Shown here: one piece after another, positions 29,616 to 38,965 of the stretch | Layout of the letters: each line of letters opens with the position of its first letter | Numbering within the stretch: the first letter of the stretch is position 1 | Assembly: GCF_003206645.1 (NCBI RefSeq) | Contig: NZ_PZJP01000005.1 | Coordinates: 177,227-228,833, forward strand | Length of the DNA: 51,607 nucleotides | Direction of reading: 5' to 3' | Source of the DNA: Salinicola aestuarinus | GTDB lineage: Bacteria; Pseudomonadota; Gammaproteobacteria; Pseudomonadales; Halomonadaceae | Position numbers and translations under genes: made by a program | The notes under the pieces: model-generated | What the model was told of the DNA's origin: nothing | Databases searched by the model: none | The model's input: only the letters and a program-made list of their open reading frames with translations

Positions 29616-30634
29616 TGCGCCTGAGACCCATCGCATACGACGACATCGCAGAGCTCAGGGCGTTGGCCCAGGAAACCGGCGTCGGTTTTACCTCGCTGCC
29701 GGACAGTCAGGAGTTTCTGAGCGCCAAGATCGACAAGGCGGTCGCGGCCTTCGAGGCCCGCGTACCGCCGGAGGAGCGTCTCTACTTCTTCGTGCTCGAG
29801 GACGAGACCAGCGGCGAACTCGCCGGCTGCTGCGCCATCGAGGCTGAAGTCGGTCGCGAGACGCCGTTCTACCACTACCGGGTGGGCAAGCTTGCCCACT
29901 CGTCGGTGCAGCTCGATCTGCACCGCACCATCGACACGCTCTTTCTCAGTTCGGATCACACCGGAGATGCCGAGGTGGCGTCGCTGTTTCTGCGTCCGGC
30001 CTATCGGCGCGATCGTAACGGCACGCTGCTCTCCAAGGCACGCTGGCTGTTCATGGCGGAGTTCCGCGAGTGCTTTCCCGACAAGGTGCTCGCCGAGATG
30101 CGCGGGGCGTTCAGCGCCGATGGCGTCAATCCGTTCTGGGAGAGTCTCGGCAGCCACTTCTTTCCGATGGAGTTCAAGCGGGCGGATCAGCTCACCGGCC
30201 TTGGGCAGAAGAGCTTCATCGGCGAGCTGATGCCGAAGTATCCGATCTACACGCCGTTCCTGCCGCAGGCGGCCCGCGACTGCATCGGTCAGGTGCACGA
30301 ACACACCCGCCCGGCGCTGGAGATGCTCAAGAAAGAGGGGCTGCGCTGGGAGGGTTACATCGACATCTTCGACGGCGGCCCCACGGTCGAGGCGTATATC
30401 GACGATGTGCGGGCGATCCGCCACTCCCACTGCGTGAGCGTCGAGATCGGCGATGCCGGGCTCGAACAGAGCGAGCGGCCGGGCTGGCTGGCGGCGAGCA
30501 CCGGCATGGCGGATTTTCGCTGCAGCTGGATCGGTCGCGGGCCGAGCGACGACGGTGTCGTGACGCTCACGCCGCGGGAGGCCGCGCGCCTCGGCGTGGG
30601 CAGTGGCGGCCGGCTGCGCCTGCTCGAAACGTAA
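29615..30634 (+). CDS. aruG: Arginine N-succinyltransferase, beta subunit (AruG type)
   Basis: 339 residues, second AstA paralogue. It begins directly with MRLRPIAYDDIAELRALAQETGVGFTSLP, a typical beta-subunit or single AstA start. LGQKSFIGELMPKYPIYTPFLP near 196-217 and the final MADFRCSWIG confirm the family. It pairs with the preceding alpha subunit to make the arginine/ornithine succinyltransferase. The 153-nt gap after it, before astD, is the only sizable gap in the operon. Confidence 0.92.
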
Positions 30635-30653
30635 AGAACGTCTACACAGCGAC

Positions 30654-30736
30654 CCCAGCCCCGCGAGGCGACCCGCGCCGCGCCGTGGCGTGATCCGGCG
30701 ACGCCGCCGGGCGAATCGACGAGGAAAGGGGCTGGG
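30654..30736. repeat. Long-range inverted repeat in the aruG-astD gap
   Basis: cccagcccc (30654-30662) and ggggctggg (30728-30736) are perfect 9-bp complements enclosing a GC-rich 65-nt spacer that can itself fold. It could stabilise or punctuate the mRNA between aruG and astD. Confidence 0.45.
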
Positions 30737-30787
30737 CCGAACGCGCCGGGTGCCTTGCCCGCGTTCCAGAACAACCAGGAGTGAGAT

Positions 30788-32257
30788 ATGCACGCCAAAC
30801 AGCAGCTGCTGATCGACGGTCACTGGCAGCAGGGTCAGGCCGACGTCTTCGACAAGCGAGATCCCGTCTCGGGTGAGGCGCTGTGGCAGGCGAGTGCGGC
30901 CTCACCCGAGCAGGTGAATGCGGCGGTCGCGGCAGCACGCCGCGCCTTCCCCGGCTGGGCGCAACGGGCATTCGACGAGCGACAGGGTGTCGTCGAGCGC
31001 TTTCGCGACCAGCTCGAGGCGCAACGCGAGCCGCTGGCGGTCAGCATCGCCCAGGAGACCGGCAAGCCGATCTGGGAGGCACGAACCGAAATCGGCGCGA
31101 TGATCGGCAAGGTCGCCATCTCGCTCACCGCCTACCACGAGCGGACGGGCGAGCGTGCCCGCGACGCCAACGGAACGCGGGCGGTGCTACGCCACCGTCC
31201 CCATGGGGTGATGGCCGTTTTCGGCCCCTACAACTTTCCCGGACACCTGCCCAACGGGCATATCGTACCGGCGCTGCTCGCGGGTAATTGCGTGGTGTTC
31301 AAGCCCAGCGAGCAGACGCCGATGACTGCCGACCTGGTGCTGCAGTGCTGGGAGCGAGCGGGACTGCCGGCCGGCGTGATCAATCTGGTTCAGGGCGCCG
31401 CCGAGGTGGGGCAGGCACTGGCGGGCAATGCCGATATCGATGGCCTGCTCTTCACCGGCAGCGCCAAGATCGGCGGGCTGCTGCACCGTCAGTTTGCCGG
31501 CCAGCTGGACAAGATTCTGGCGCTGGAGCTTGGCGGCAACAACCCGCTGGTGATCAAGGACGTGCGCGATCTCGACGCGGCCGTACTCACCGTGCTGCAG
31601 TCCGCGTTTCTCTCCGGCGGGCAGCGCTGCACCTGCGCCCGACGGCTCATCGTGCCGAAGGGGGAAAGCGGCGATCGGTTGATCGACCGGCTCGTCGAGG
31701 TCATGCGCGAGCTGCACGTGGCCGCGCCGTTCAGCGAACCTGCGCCGTTCTATTCGGGACTTGTCAGCCCGGAAGCCGCCGAGGGGCTGCTTGCCGCGCA
31801 GGCGGAGCTCGAGTCCCGCGGCGGCGAGGTGCTGGTGCGCATGGCATCGCTGGAGTCGGGCACCAGCCTGCTCTCGCCGGGGCTGGTCGACGTCACCGGC
31901 TGCGACGTGCCGGACGAGGAGCACTTCGGGCCACTGCTCAAGGTGAGCCGCTACGCCGACTGGGACGATGCGATCGAGCTTGCCAATGACACCCGCTACG
32001 GTCTCTCCGCCGGCCTCATCGGCGGCGATCAAGCCGACTGGGACGACTTTCTGCTGCGCATTCGCGCCGGCATCGTCAACTGGAACCGGCAGACCACCGG
32101 TGCTTCCAGTGATGCCCCCTTCGGCGGTATCGGCGACAGCGGCAATCACCGCCCGAGCGCCTACTACGCCGCCGACTACTGCGCCTACCCGGTGGCCTCG
32201 ATGGAGTCCGACACCCTGGCGATGCCGAGCGAGCTGCCACCCGGGGTCACGTTATGA
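30788..32257 (+). CDS. astD: AstD, succinylglutamate-semialdehyde dehydrogenase
   Basis: 489 residues, NAD-dependent aldehyde dehydrogenase. Glu247 ([10 protein letters not shown]) and nucleophile Cys281 ([12 protein letters not shown]) are in place, as are the cofactor motifs [14 protein letters not shown] (145-158) and FTGSAKIG (222-229). It oxidises succinylglutamate semialdehyde to succinylglutamate, the fourth AST step. The stop overlaps the astB ATG (ATGA). Confidence 0.95.
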   Translation: MHAKQQLLIDGHWQQGQADVFDKRDPVSGEALWQASAASPEQVNAAVAAARRAFPGWAQRAFDERQGVVERFRDQLEAQREPLAVSIAQETGKPIWEARTEIGAMIGKVAISLTAYHERTGERARDANGTRAVLRHRPHGVMAVFGPYNFPGHLPNGHIVPALLAGNCVVFKPSEQTPMTADLVLQCWERAGLPAGVINLVQGAAEVGQALAGNADIDGLLFTGSAKIGGLLHRQFAGQLDKILALELGGNNPLVIKDVRDLDAAVLTVLQSAFLSGGQRCTCARRLIVPKGESGDRLIDRLVEVMRELHVAAPFSEPAPFYSGLVSPEAAEGLLAAQAELESRGGEVLVRMASLESGTSLLSPGLVDVTGCDVPDEEHFGPLLKVSRYADWDDAIELANDTRYGLSAGLIGGDQADWDDFLLRIRAGIVNWNRQTTGASSDAPFGGIGDSGNHRPSAYYAADYCAYPVASMESDTLAMPSELPPGVTL

Positions 32258-33624
32258 GCGGCGAGGCGATGAACGACGCGGGGAGTGACGTCCAGGAGAT
32301 CAACTTCGACGGTCTGGTCGGTCCGACGCACAACTATGCCGGGCTCTCCCACGGCAACGTCGCCTCGATGCGCCACGGGGGGCTCGATGCCAATCCGCGG
32401 GAGGCGGCCCTGCAGGGACTGGCGAAGATGAAGTCCCTGATGGATGCCGGCTACGCTCAGGGCGTGCTGTTGCCGCAGCAGCGCCCCGATCTCGGTGCCC
32501 TGCGTGCGCTCGGCTTTGGCGGCAGCGATGCCCAGATCCTCGCCCGTGCCGCCGAGCAGGCCCCGCAACTCCTGCGCGCGGTCTGCTCGGCCTCGAGCAT
32601 GTGGACGGCCAATGCCGCCACGGTGACGCCGGGCGTGGACGCGCCCGACGGCCGCGTCCATTTCACCCCCGCCAATCTGCAGTCGAGCTTTCATCGCTAT
32701 CTGGAGCCGCAGACCACCGCGCGAGTGCTGGCCGCGATCTTCAACGACGCCGGTCACTTCGCGCACCACCCGGCGCTGCCGGCGACGCCGGCGTTTTCCG
32801 ACGAGGGCGCGGCCAATCACACCCGACTGGCAGGCGACCACGGCGAGGCGGGGGTGCACCTTTACGTCTACGGGCGTCAGGCGTTTGGCGGCGAGCGCGG
32901 CCCGGTGCGCTATCCGGCCCGCCAGACGCGAGAGGCAAGCGAAGCCATCGCCCGCCAGCATGGCCTGAGCGAGGCCCAGTGCGTCTTCGCCCAGCAGCAC
33001 CCCGACGCCATCGACGCCGGCGTGTTCCACAACGATGTCATCGCTGTGGGCAACGGCCCCGTGCTGCTCTATCACGACATGGCGTTCCGGGACGAGGAGG
33101 GCACGCTGGACGCGCTGCGTGAGCGGATGTCGACACCCCTGATTCCGGTGCGGGTGCCGAGCGAGGCCGTCGCACTCGACGACGCGGTATCGACCTATCT
33201 GTTCAATTCGCAGTTGCTCTCCAATCCCGACGGCAGCATGACGCTGGTGGTACCCGGGGAGTGTCAGGAGAACGAGTCGGTCTGGCGCACGATTCAGGAT
33301 CTGCTGCTGGCGGGCTACAACCCGATCAGCGAGGTGGTAGTGAAAGACGTCAAGCAGAGCATGCGCAACGGCGGCGGCCCCGCCTGTCTGCGTCTGCGCG
33401 TGGCGCTCTCCGCCGCCGAGCGCGGCGCGATGAGCGGACGTGCGCTGCTGACCGAAAAGCTTTACGCCGAACTCACCGCCTGGGTCGAGCGGCACTACCG
33501 CGACCGGCTCGGCCCGGGGGATCTCGCCGACCCGGCACTCGCCCGCGAGACGCTGACCGCACTCGACGAGCTCACCGGGCTGCTGCGGGTCGGCAGCGTC
33601 TATCCGTTCCAGCTCGACGTGTGA
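32254..33624 (+). CDS. astB: AstB, N-succinylarginine dihydrolase
   Basis: 456 residues (E. coli 447). The N-terminal [21 protein letters not shown] is diagnostic of AstB. The late [15 protein letters not shown] block carries the catalytic Cys, and the H/E pair lies in the [10 protein letters not shown] and [12 protein letters not shown] regions. It cleaves succinylarginine to succinylornithine, CO2 and ammonia. It is the last gene of the operon; astE, the succinylglutamate desuccinylase, is not next to it. Confidence 0.95.
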   Translation: MSGEAMNDAGSDVQEINFDGLVGPTHNYAGLSHGNVASMRHGGLDANPREAALQGLAKMKSLMDAGYAQGVLLPQQRPDLGALRALGFGGSDAQILARAAEQAPQLLRAVCSASSMWTANAATVTPGVDAPDGRVHFTPANLQSSFHRYLEPQTTARVLAAIFNDAGHFAHHPALPATPAFSDEGAANHTRLAGDHGEAGVHLYVYGRQAFGGERGPVRYPARQTREASEAIARQHGLSEAQCVFAQQHPDAIDAGVFHNDVIAVGNGPVLLYHDMAFRDEEGTLDALRERMSTPLIPVRVPSEAVALDDAVSTYLFNSQLLSNPDGSMTLVVPGECQENESVWRTIQDLLLAGYNPISEVVVKDVKQSMRNGGGPACLRLRVALSAAERGAMSGRALLTEKLYAELTAWVERHYRDRLGPGDLADPALARETLTALDELTGLLRVGSVYPFQLDV

Positions 33625-33637
33625 GCTGACGCGTGCT

Positions 33638-34840
33638 TCAGGCGTTTTTCAGCTCGACCATTCGCGGCCGGCCAAGCAGCACGCCGGCCACGCTCTGGCC
33701 CGCCAGCAGAACCAGCAGGAAGAGCAGCGAGACGTGCCAGCTGCCGGTCCAGCCGTGCAGCGCACCGAAAAGCAGCGGCCCCCCGGCGGCGAGCAGATAG
33801 CCCAGGCTCTGGGACATCCCCGAGAGCATTGCCGCGTGGTGCGGCGCACGGGTCCGCAGCACGATCATCGTCAGCGCGAAGCTGAAGCAGCCACCCTGTC
33901 CGGCGCCGAGCAGGACCGCCCACGCCAGTGGCGCTGCCGTTGGCGCCAGCAGCAGGCCGAGCAGCGAGGTGCCGATCAGCGCGCAGAGCGCGACCACCAA
34001 CAGGCTGTGATGGCTGAGCCGCGCCGCGAGTCGGGCGATCAGATAGCTGGCCGGAATGCTGGTCAGGTTGATGGTCGAGACCATCAGTCCCGCGGTTGCT
34101 GCGGGGACGCCCGCGTCGCTCGCCAGCGCCGGCAGCCAGGTCTGCAGAGTGTAGAAACCGAGCGATTGGGCGCCCATGAAGAGCGTCAGCGTCCAGGCGA
34201 CCGGATTGCGGAAGAGCCGTGACATTGGCGGCCGGGCCGCCTGGGTGCCCGCCACGCTGGCCCGCCGGGCCATGCCCCACCACAGCAGAGCGCAGGCGAG
34301 CCCTACGCCAGCCCACAGCCAGATCGGCGTCGACCAGCTGTCGCTCATCTGCATCAGCGGTACTGCCGTTCCGGCGCTCACGGTCGCGCCGATGCCCATC
34401 ATTACCGTATAGAGCCCCATGGTCTGGCCCAGCCGATCACCGCGATCGCGCTTGACCAGCGCCGGCATGAACACGTTGCCGAAGGCGATCCCCAGTCCTG
34501 CCAGCAGGGTGCCCAGCAGCATCGGTGACAGCAGCTCGACCCCCCGCAGCGCCCCGCCCGCGGCGACCAGCGTGAGCGCACAGGCGATCGCCCGATCGAG
34601 CCCGACCCGGTCGGCGAAACCGGGTGCCAGCGGCGAGAGCAGCCCGAAGCAGAGAATCATCCCGGTCGTCAGCAGGCTCGCCGTGCTGGCATCGATGGCC
34701 AGCGTCGACATGATCGGTTCCAGCACTGGCCCGATCACGACGATGGGGGCGCGAAGATTGATCGCCGCGAGGCCGAAGGCGAGCAGCCAGAGCCAGGTGG
34801 GCGGAGCAGAATAATGAGGTTTGAGCGGCGGTTGCGACAC
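33638..34840 (-). CDS. MFS transporter, CynX/NimT family
   Basis: About 400 residues with 12 membrane helices. The first helix with INLRAPIVVIGPVLEPI is the CynX/NimT hallmark. These exporters or anion carriers (cyanate, 2-nitroimidazole) have poorly known substrates. The 5' end is uncertain: there is no ATG close before helix 1. The GTG at 34840 (VSQPPLKPH) is a reasonable start but lacks a ribosome site, and longer forms remain open. It is convergent with astB, 13 nt apart, and not obviously part of arginine use. Confidence 0.8.
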   Translation of the reverse strand: MSQPPLKPHYSAPPTWLWLLAFGLAAINLRAPIVVIGPVLEPIMSTLAIDASTASLLTTGMILCFGLLSPLAPGFADRVGLDRAIACALTLVAAGGALRGVELLSPMLLGTLLAGLGIAFGNVFMPALVKRDRGDRLGQTMGLYTVMMGIGATVSAGTAVPLMQMSDSWSTPIWLWAGVGLACALLWWGMARRASVAGTQAARPPMSRLFRNPVAWTLTLFMGAQSLGFYTLQTWLPALASDAGVPAATAGLMVSTINLTSIPASYLIARLAARLSHHSLLVVALCALIGTSLLGLLLAPTAAPLAWAVLLGAGQGGCFSFALTMIVLRTRAPHHAAMLSGMSQSLGYLLAAGGPLLFGALHGWTGSWHVSLLFLLVLLAGQSVAGVLLGRPRMVELKNA

Positions 34841-35073
34841 GTTGAACGACTTTGCGGAATGGCGTTGTATCTTAGCATTTTCGCGATTCACACCGCCGCG
34901 TCGGGACGATCGACACCCTCCCGACGCACGGACCAGCGCGAGAGTCGGATAGGCAGGCCCGAGCGGAGGCAACTAAGATGGCCGCAGGAACGAGTCGCCG
35001 TCCGTTGCCGCGGCCATCGTCCGTTCGTTCGACTGCATTCTGGGGCAAGCCGCCCGGCGAAGAGGAGTCTTTA

Positions 35074-37212
35074 GTGTCTCTATCCGATGAAGCCCCATCA
35101 GCTGAACTCATCCGGCGCCTTGAGCGACGTCTTCAACGCTCGGAGGCCGCGCGCGAAGAGGCGGAGCAGATCATCGAGTCGCGCAGTCGCGAACTCCTGC
35201 ACGCCAATGAGCAGTTGATGGAGCGCGAGGCCGAGCTGCGTCAGCGGCTCGATATCGAGAGCCAGCATCTACTTCGGGCCCAACGCACTGCCGGTCTCGC
35301 AACGTTTCATCGCCACCGCGCCGATCGATTACTGACGTCACCTGAATTCAACACACTGCTGGGCCTCGAGCCTGCCGTCAGAGCCGACGAGCAAGCCTTG
35401 CGCGGCGTCGTCCATCCGCTGGATCAGGATCGGTTGATGCGGCTCGAGGCATCGTTTTCACCGTCGAATCACGATGAGCGCGAGCAGACCCACGAGCTAC
35501 GCATTGTCCGTCGGGGGGCCGTGCGCTGGACCCGCTGGGTGGTGCATCGAGAGGCCGACGAGCAAGGCGATTTTGCCGTGCTCTTCGGCACCGTTCAGGA
35601 CATTACCGAAAAGCGCCAGTCCGAGCGTACGATTCAGGCACTGGCGCGGGTCGCCGAGCGGCGCGTTCACCAGCTCACGCGACTGGGCGCGACGCTGCGC
35701 CAGAGCCAGCGCGCGCTGGAGGAGGCGCTGGACTTCAAGGGGGACTTTCTGGCGACGGTCAGCCATAACATCCGGACTCCCCTCAACGGTATTCTCGGCA
35801 TGCTGGAGTTACTGGCCTCGGGGGTTCCCGAGGGCGAGTCGCATAGCCGGCTGACCGTGGCTCGGGAAGCGGCCAAGCAACTCGATCTCTACATCGGTGA
35901 CATCGCCGAGATGGCCTATGCCGAGGACAAGGCGCTGGAGTCTTCGCCGCAACCCGTGCAAATTCGCCAGCTGTTCGATCACCTGATGCAGTTCTGGCAG
36001 TACGCCCACGCCCAGCCCGACCCTCTCTTGCGCCTTGCGGTCGATCAGTCGGTTCCGCAGGCAGTGGTCATCGACCCGCATCGATGTCGACAGATCATGG
36101 ATGTGCTGATCGGTCGGCTGATCCGGGATGGTGGGCCAGTGCATCTGCACGCGACCTTCAATGACGGCCACCTGACGATACGTCTCTCTACGCTGAATGG
36201 CAGGCCAGGGTTGCTCGACGATGGAACGACACGATATCCGTTGATGCAGCGTATTCCCGCCGCGATCGGCGGGACGCTCACGCGCATCGATGACGCCGGT
36301 GCCATCGGTGTCGTGCTGACGCTGCCCGTCGGCCCGGCGCCCGAGCAGGATGAAGGATCGACCCGCGCGTCGATGGCGCCGCTGCGGGTCGAGGCGCGTC
36401 GTCCTCGTCTGCTGGTGGTGGATGATATCGATACCAATCGCCTCGTTCTGACTCAGTTTCTCGACCTCATGGGTTGCGACTGGGTGACGGCCGATGACGG
36501 GGATGTCGCCGTGGAACAGGCACTGGCGGGCGGCTTTGATGCCATTCTGATGGATATCCGGATGCCGCGCCTGTCAGGTGTCGAGGCAACTTGCCGCATT
36601 CGAGCGGCGTCGGATGCCACCGTGCGATCCGTGCCGATCATCGCGGTGACCGCGCACGCCAATCGTGCCGAGCGGGAAGGGCTTGAAAGCCAGGGATTCA
36701 CCGCCGCGCTCTCCAAGCCGGTCGACGCTCGCGTGCTGCGCACGTCGCTGCAGGCGATCTTCGCGGCCTCCCCGCCTGGCGCGGGAGTACAGCACGTCTC
36801 TCCCTCGCTGGCTGATGACAGACCATCGCCCGCGGCGGAAGGTGCAGAAGGGGCCGCCAGCCAGTCGCGCGACATGCCGATCGACAAGGACTACTTCCAG
36901 GCGCTGTTCAAGCCGCTGGCATCGGCGCGTCGCGACCTGCTGCTGAAGGCGGCGGTCGACGACCTCGAGCGATTGATCACGGATATCGAGAGAGGCTACG
37001 TGGAGGAGAATCTCGATCTCACCGCTCGGGCCGCGCATAGCCTCAAGGGGGTCGCGGGGAACTTTGGCGCCTTTGCGCTGATGGAGGCAGTGCAGGTCTA
37101 TCGAGACTTGCCGAAGGAAGAGGCCGGCTGCCGGCTACCCGAGTTGCAGGCGCAGGTCGCGGGGGTGATCGAGCACGCCCGCGACCTCTTTGCCACGCTG
37201 GATCGTGATTGA
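35074..37212 (+). CDS. Hybrid sensor histidine kinase with degenerate ATP-binding domain
   Basis: 712 residues. A coiled coil (10-60) is followed by a PAS domain (about 65-185), a HisKA helix pair with His231 (FLATVSHNIRTPLNGILG), a CA-like region (about 290-420), a receiver domain (445-563; phospho-Asp494 in ILMDIRMP, Lys548) and an HPt domain with His655 (AAHSLKGVAGNFG). The CA region keeps a DPHRCRQIMDVLIGRLI helix, but the N-box Asn is Arg, and the G1 (DxGxG) and G2 (GxGLGL) boxes are not recognisable. It may therefore lack kinase activity and act as a phosphotransfer or phosphatase protein. GTG 35074 has AGAGGAG at 35061-35067; an ATG at 34978 would add 32 residues. Confidence 0.85.
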   Translation: MSLSDEAPSAELIRRLERRLQRSEAAREEAEQIIESRSRELLHANEQLMEREAELRQRLDIESQHLLRAQRTAGLATFHRHRADRLLTSPEFNTLLGLEPAVRADEQALRGVVHPLDQDRLMRLEASFSPSNHDEREQTHELRIVRRGAVRWTRWVVHREADEQGDFAVLFGTVQDITEKRQSERTIQALARVAERRVHQLTRLGATLRQSQRALEEALDFKGDFLATVSHNIRTPLNGILGMLELLASGVPEGESHSRLTVAREAAKQLDLYIGDIAEMAYAEDKALESSPQPVQIRQLFDHLMQFWQYAHAQPDPLLRLAVDQSVPQAVVIDPHRCRQIMDVLIGRLIRDGGPVHLHATFNDGHLTIRLSTLNGRPGLLDDGTTRYPLMQRIPAAIGGTLTRIDDAGAIGVVLTLPVGPAPEQDEGSTRASMAPLRVEARRPRLLVVDDIDTNRLVLTQFLDLMGCDWVTADDGDVAVEQALAGGFDAILMDIRMPRLSGVEATCRIRAASDATVRSVPIIAVTAHANRAEREGLESQGFTAALSKPVDARVLRTSLQAIFAASPPGAGVQHVSPSLADDRPSPAAEGAEGAASQSRDMPIDKDYFQALFKPLASARRDLLLKAAVDDLERLITDIERGYVEENLDLTARAAHSLKGVAGNFGAFALMEAVQVYRDLPKEEAGCRLPELQAQVAGVIEHARDLFATLDRD

Positions 37213-37245
37213 GGCTACCTGCCGTCTCTTGCCACTACCCGGCAC

Positions 37246-38667
37246 TCAGTAGGCTCCCCGTCGCGCGAGGACGGCGGGTACGGTACGGAACATCAGACCG
37301 ATGTCATGGATCACGCTGTGGCGCTTGAGATACGCGATATCCATGACGACCTGCTGTTCGAACGGAATATCGGCCCGGCCTGATACCTGCCAGGTGCAGG
37401 TGATGCCGGGTTTCCCGCCCAGGCGAAGCCAGCTTGCGTCCTGATAGGTAATCACCTCTTCGGGCAGCGCCGGACGAGGGCCGACGATCGACATGTCACC
37501 GCGCAGCACATTGAACAACTGCGGCAGCTCGTCCAGCGAGGTCTTGCGCAGCAGCGCGCCAACGCGCGTGATCCGCGGGTCACGTTTCATCTTGAAGCAG
37601 GCGCCCTGACGCTCGCTTTGCGAAAGCAGTTCGGCGCGACGGGCCTCGGCGTCCTGGACCATGGAGCGGAACTTGAGCATCTTGAAAGGTTTGCCATAAG
37701 CGCCGATGCGCCGCTGGGTGAACAGCGCCGGTCCGCCGTCTTCGTTGCGGATTGCCAGCGCAATCAGGCCGATCAGAGGGGCGAGGGCGAGGATCGCCGT
37801 GGCGGAGACGGTGATGTCCACGGCCCGCTTGATGACGCTCTGAATCCTGCGGCCCGGGATGCGCGACTGCACGCCATGGCATAGCGCATGGAACAGGAAG
37901 GTGGCATTGCCGATCAAGTATCGGCTGGCCAGACGCCGGGGTTCCTGCATCAGTCGCCATGCCCATTCGCAACCCACACGGCGAACCACTTCAGGGGCGC
38001 GAGTGACGTTGCCGGCATAGTAGTCGAACAGGCCTCCGACCCCGATGATGACCGGTACGCGAAGCCGATGACGGTTCTCGGCGATCCACTTCTCCTGCAG
38101 CGGGACGCCCAGGCCGACGAACAGAATGGCGGGACGGGCGCGATTGATTCGCGAAATCAGAAGTTCGGTTTCGGCGGGGGCAAAGAATCCATGCTGAGTG
38201 CCCGCGATCTCGAGGTCGGGGTAGCGTTGCTGCATCGCGCCCGCTGCCTGCTGGGCCGTGCCGGGTTTGCCGCCCAACAGATAGAGTGAGAGGCCCTTCT
38301 TAGCGGCTCTTTCGCACAGCGGTGGGAAGAGATCGGTGCCGTTGAGGTTATCGCCCATGGTCTTGCCGGCCAGCTTGGCAGCGATACGCATGCCGGAACC
38401 GTCCGGGAGCAAAAGGTCGGACTCGGCGAGGTGCTCACGGTAGGTCGCGTCGTGGCGGGCCACGTTGATGCAGTGGGCGTTGATGAAGTTGATAGTCGTC
38501 GACTGCGTATGGGTCGCGTGGTCGATAATCAAGGAGACCGCAGCATCGCGAGACGCATTGAGCAGCGACAGGCCGAATAACGGCGTCGCGGCACTGGGCG
38601 TCGTAGGGGCCGAGCGGCTGTCGCGAGTCTGAAAAGTGCGTGAGGAGTGGGTCGAGAAAGCTGGCAT
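37246..38667 (-). CDS. Fusion of WecG/TagA glycosyltransferase and polyprenyl-phosphate sugar transferase
   Basis: 473 residues. Residues about 30-225 are a GT26 (WecG/TagA/CpsF) domain, with FINAHCINVARHD, LLLPDGSG (probable catalytic Asp89) and FVGLGVPLQEKWI. Residues about 263-473 are a bacterial sugar transferase (WbaP/PglC type): one membrane helix, then FKMLKFRSM, KTSLDELPQLFNVLRGDMSIVGPRP and GKPGITCTWQVSGR. The second domain puts the first sugar phosphate on undecaprenyl phosphate; the first domain could add the next sugar. The pair in one chain would start the repeat unit of the exopolysaccharide. A GGAGAG site precedes the ATG. Confidence 0.92.
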   Translation of the reverse strand: MPAFSTHSSRTFQTRDSRSAPTTPSAATPLFGLSLLNASRDAAVSLIIDHATHTQSTTINFINAHCINVARHDATYREHLAESDLLLPDGSGMRIAAKLAGKTMGDNLNGTDLFPPLCERAAKKGLSLYLLGGKPGTAQQAAGAMQQRYPDLEIAGTQHGFFAPAETELLISRINRARPAILFVGLGVPLQEKWIAENRHRLRVPVIIGVGGLFDYYAGNVTRAPEVVRRVGCEWAWRLMQEPRRLASRYLIGNATFLFHALCHGVQSRIPGRRIQSVIKRAVDITVSATAILALAPLIGLIALAIRNEDGGPALFTQRRIGAYGKPFKMLKFRSMVQDAEARRAELLSQSERQGACFKMKRDPRITRVGALLRKTSLDELPQLFNVLRGDMSIVGPRPALPEEVITYQDASWLRLGGKPGITCTWQVSGRADIPFEQQVVMDIAYLKRHSVIHDIGLMFRTVPAVLARRGAY

Positions 38668-38712
38668 GTTGTCTCTCCGCTGGACGTAAAAGAGCGTTTC
38701 GACAGACCAACA

Positions 38713-38729
38713 TCCATAAATCGTGCCAA
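38713..38729 (-). promoter_or_regulatory. Candidate sigma54 (-24/-12) promoter of the TagA-sugar transferase gene
   Basis: On the minus strand TTGGCACG-N4-ATGGA, matching 11 of 13 fixed consensus positions (YTGGCACG-N4-TTGCW). The -24 half is perfect; the -12 dinucleotide is GG instead of GC. The predicted start is near 38702, 35 nt before the ATG. Confidence 0.55.
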
Positions 38730-38793
38730 CTTTTATTTTTCATTATTTATCAGAGCATTATGCTATTTATTGCGATTGTCAGCTCGCCCCTAT

Positions 38794-38806
38794 TTGCGTA
38801 TTGCAA
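38794..38806. promoter_or_regulatory. Perfect TTGC-N5-GCAA palindrome (putative activator site A1)
   Basis: TTGC-GTATT-GCAA, in the AT-rich divergent region between the TagA fusion and wzx. It lies 98 bp upstream of the predicted minus-strand start and 141 bp upstream of the plus-strand one. A weaker copy (TTGC-AATCT-GCGG) is at 38825-38837. Confidence 0.55.
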
Positions 38807-38913
38807 TGCGTCGCACAATGGGTTTTGCAATCTGCGGATAAATCCGCGAGATAGTGTGCGAAATGGAAAGATAAAAACGATAGAGCCTTGTTTTACATAA
38901 AACTTAGCGAGTG

Positions 38914-38930
38914 TTGGCCTGGATATTGAA
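38914..38930 (+). promoter_or_regulatory. Candidate sigma54 promoter of the wzx operon
   Basis: TTGGCCTG-N4-TTGAA, 10 of 13 consensus positions. The GG is in place, but the -12 C is A. The predicted start is near 38941, 25 nt before the wzx ATG. Confidence 0.45.
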
Positions 38931-38965
38931 AGCAGTGGAGAAATGCTCTTTATCCGGAGACTTTC

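Noticed and set aside
34978..35073. Upstream ATG extension of the hybrid kinase
   Set aside because: The extra 32 residues are Arg/Pro-rich without a clear ribosome site, while GTG 35074 has AGAGGAG at ideal distance.
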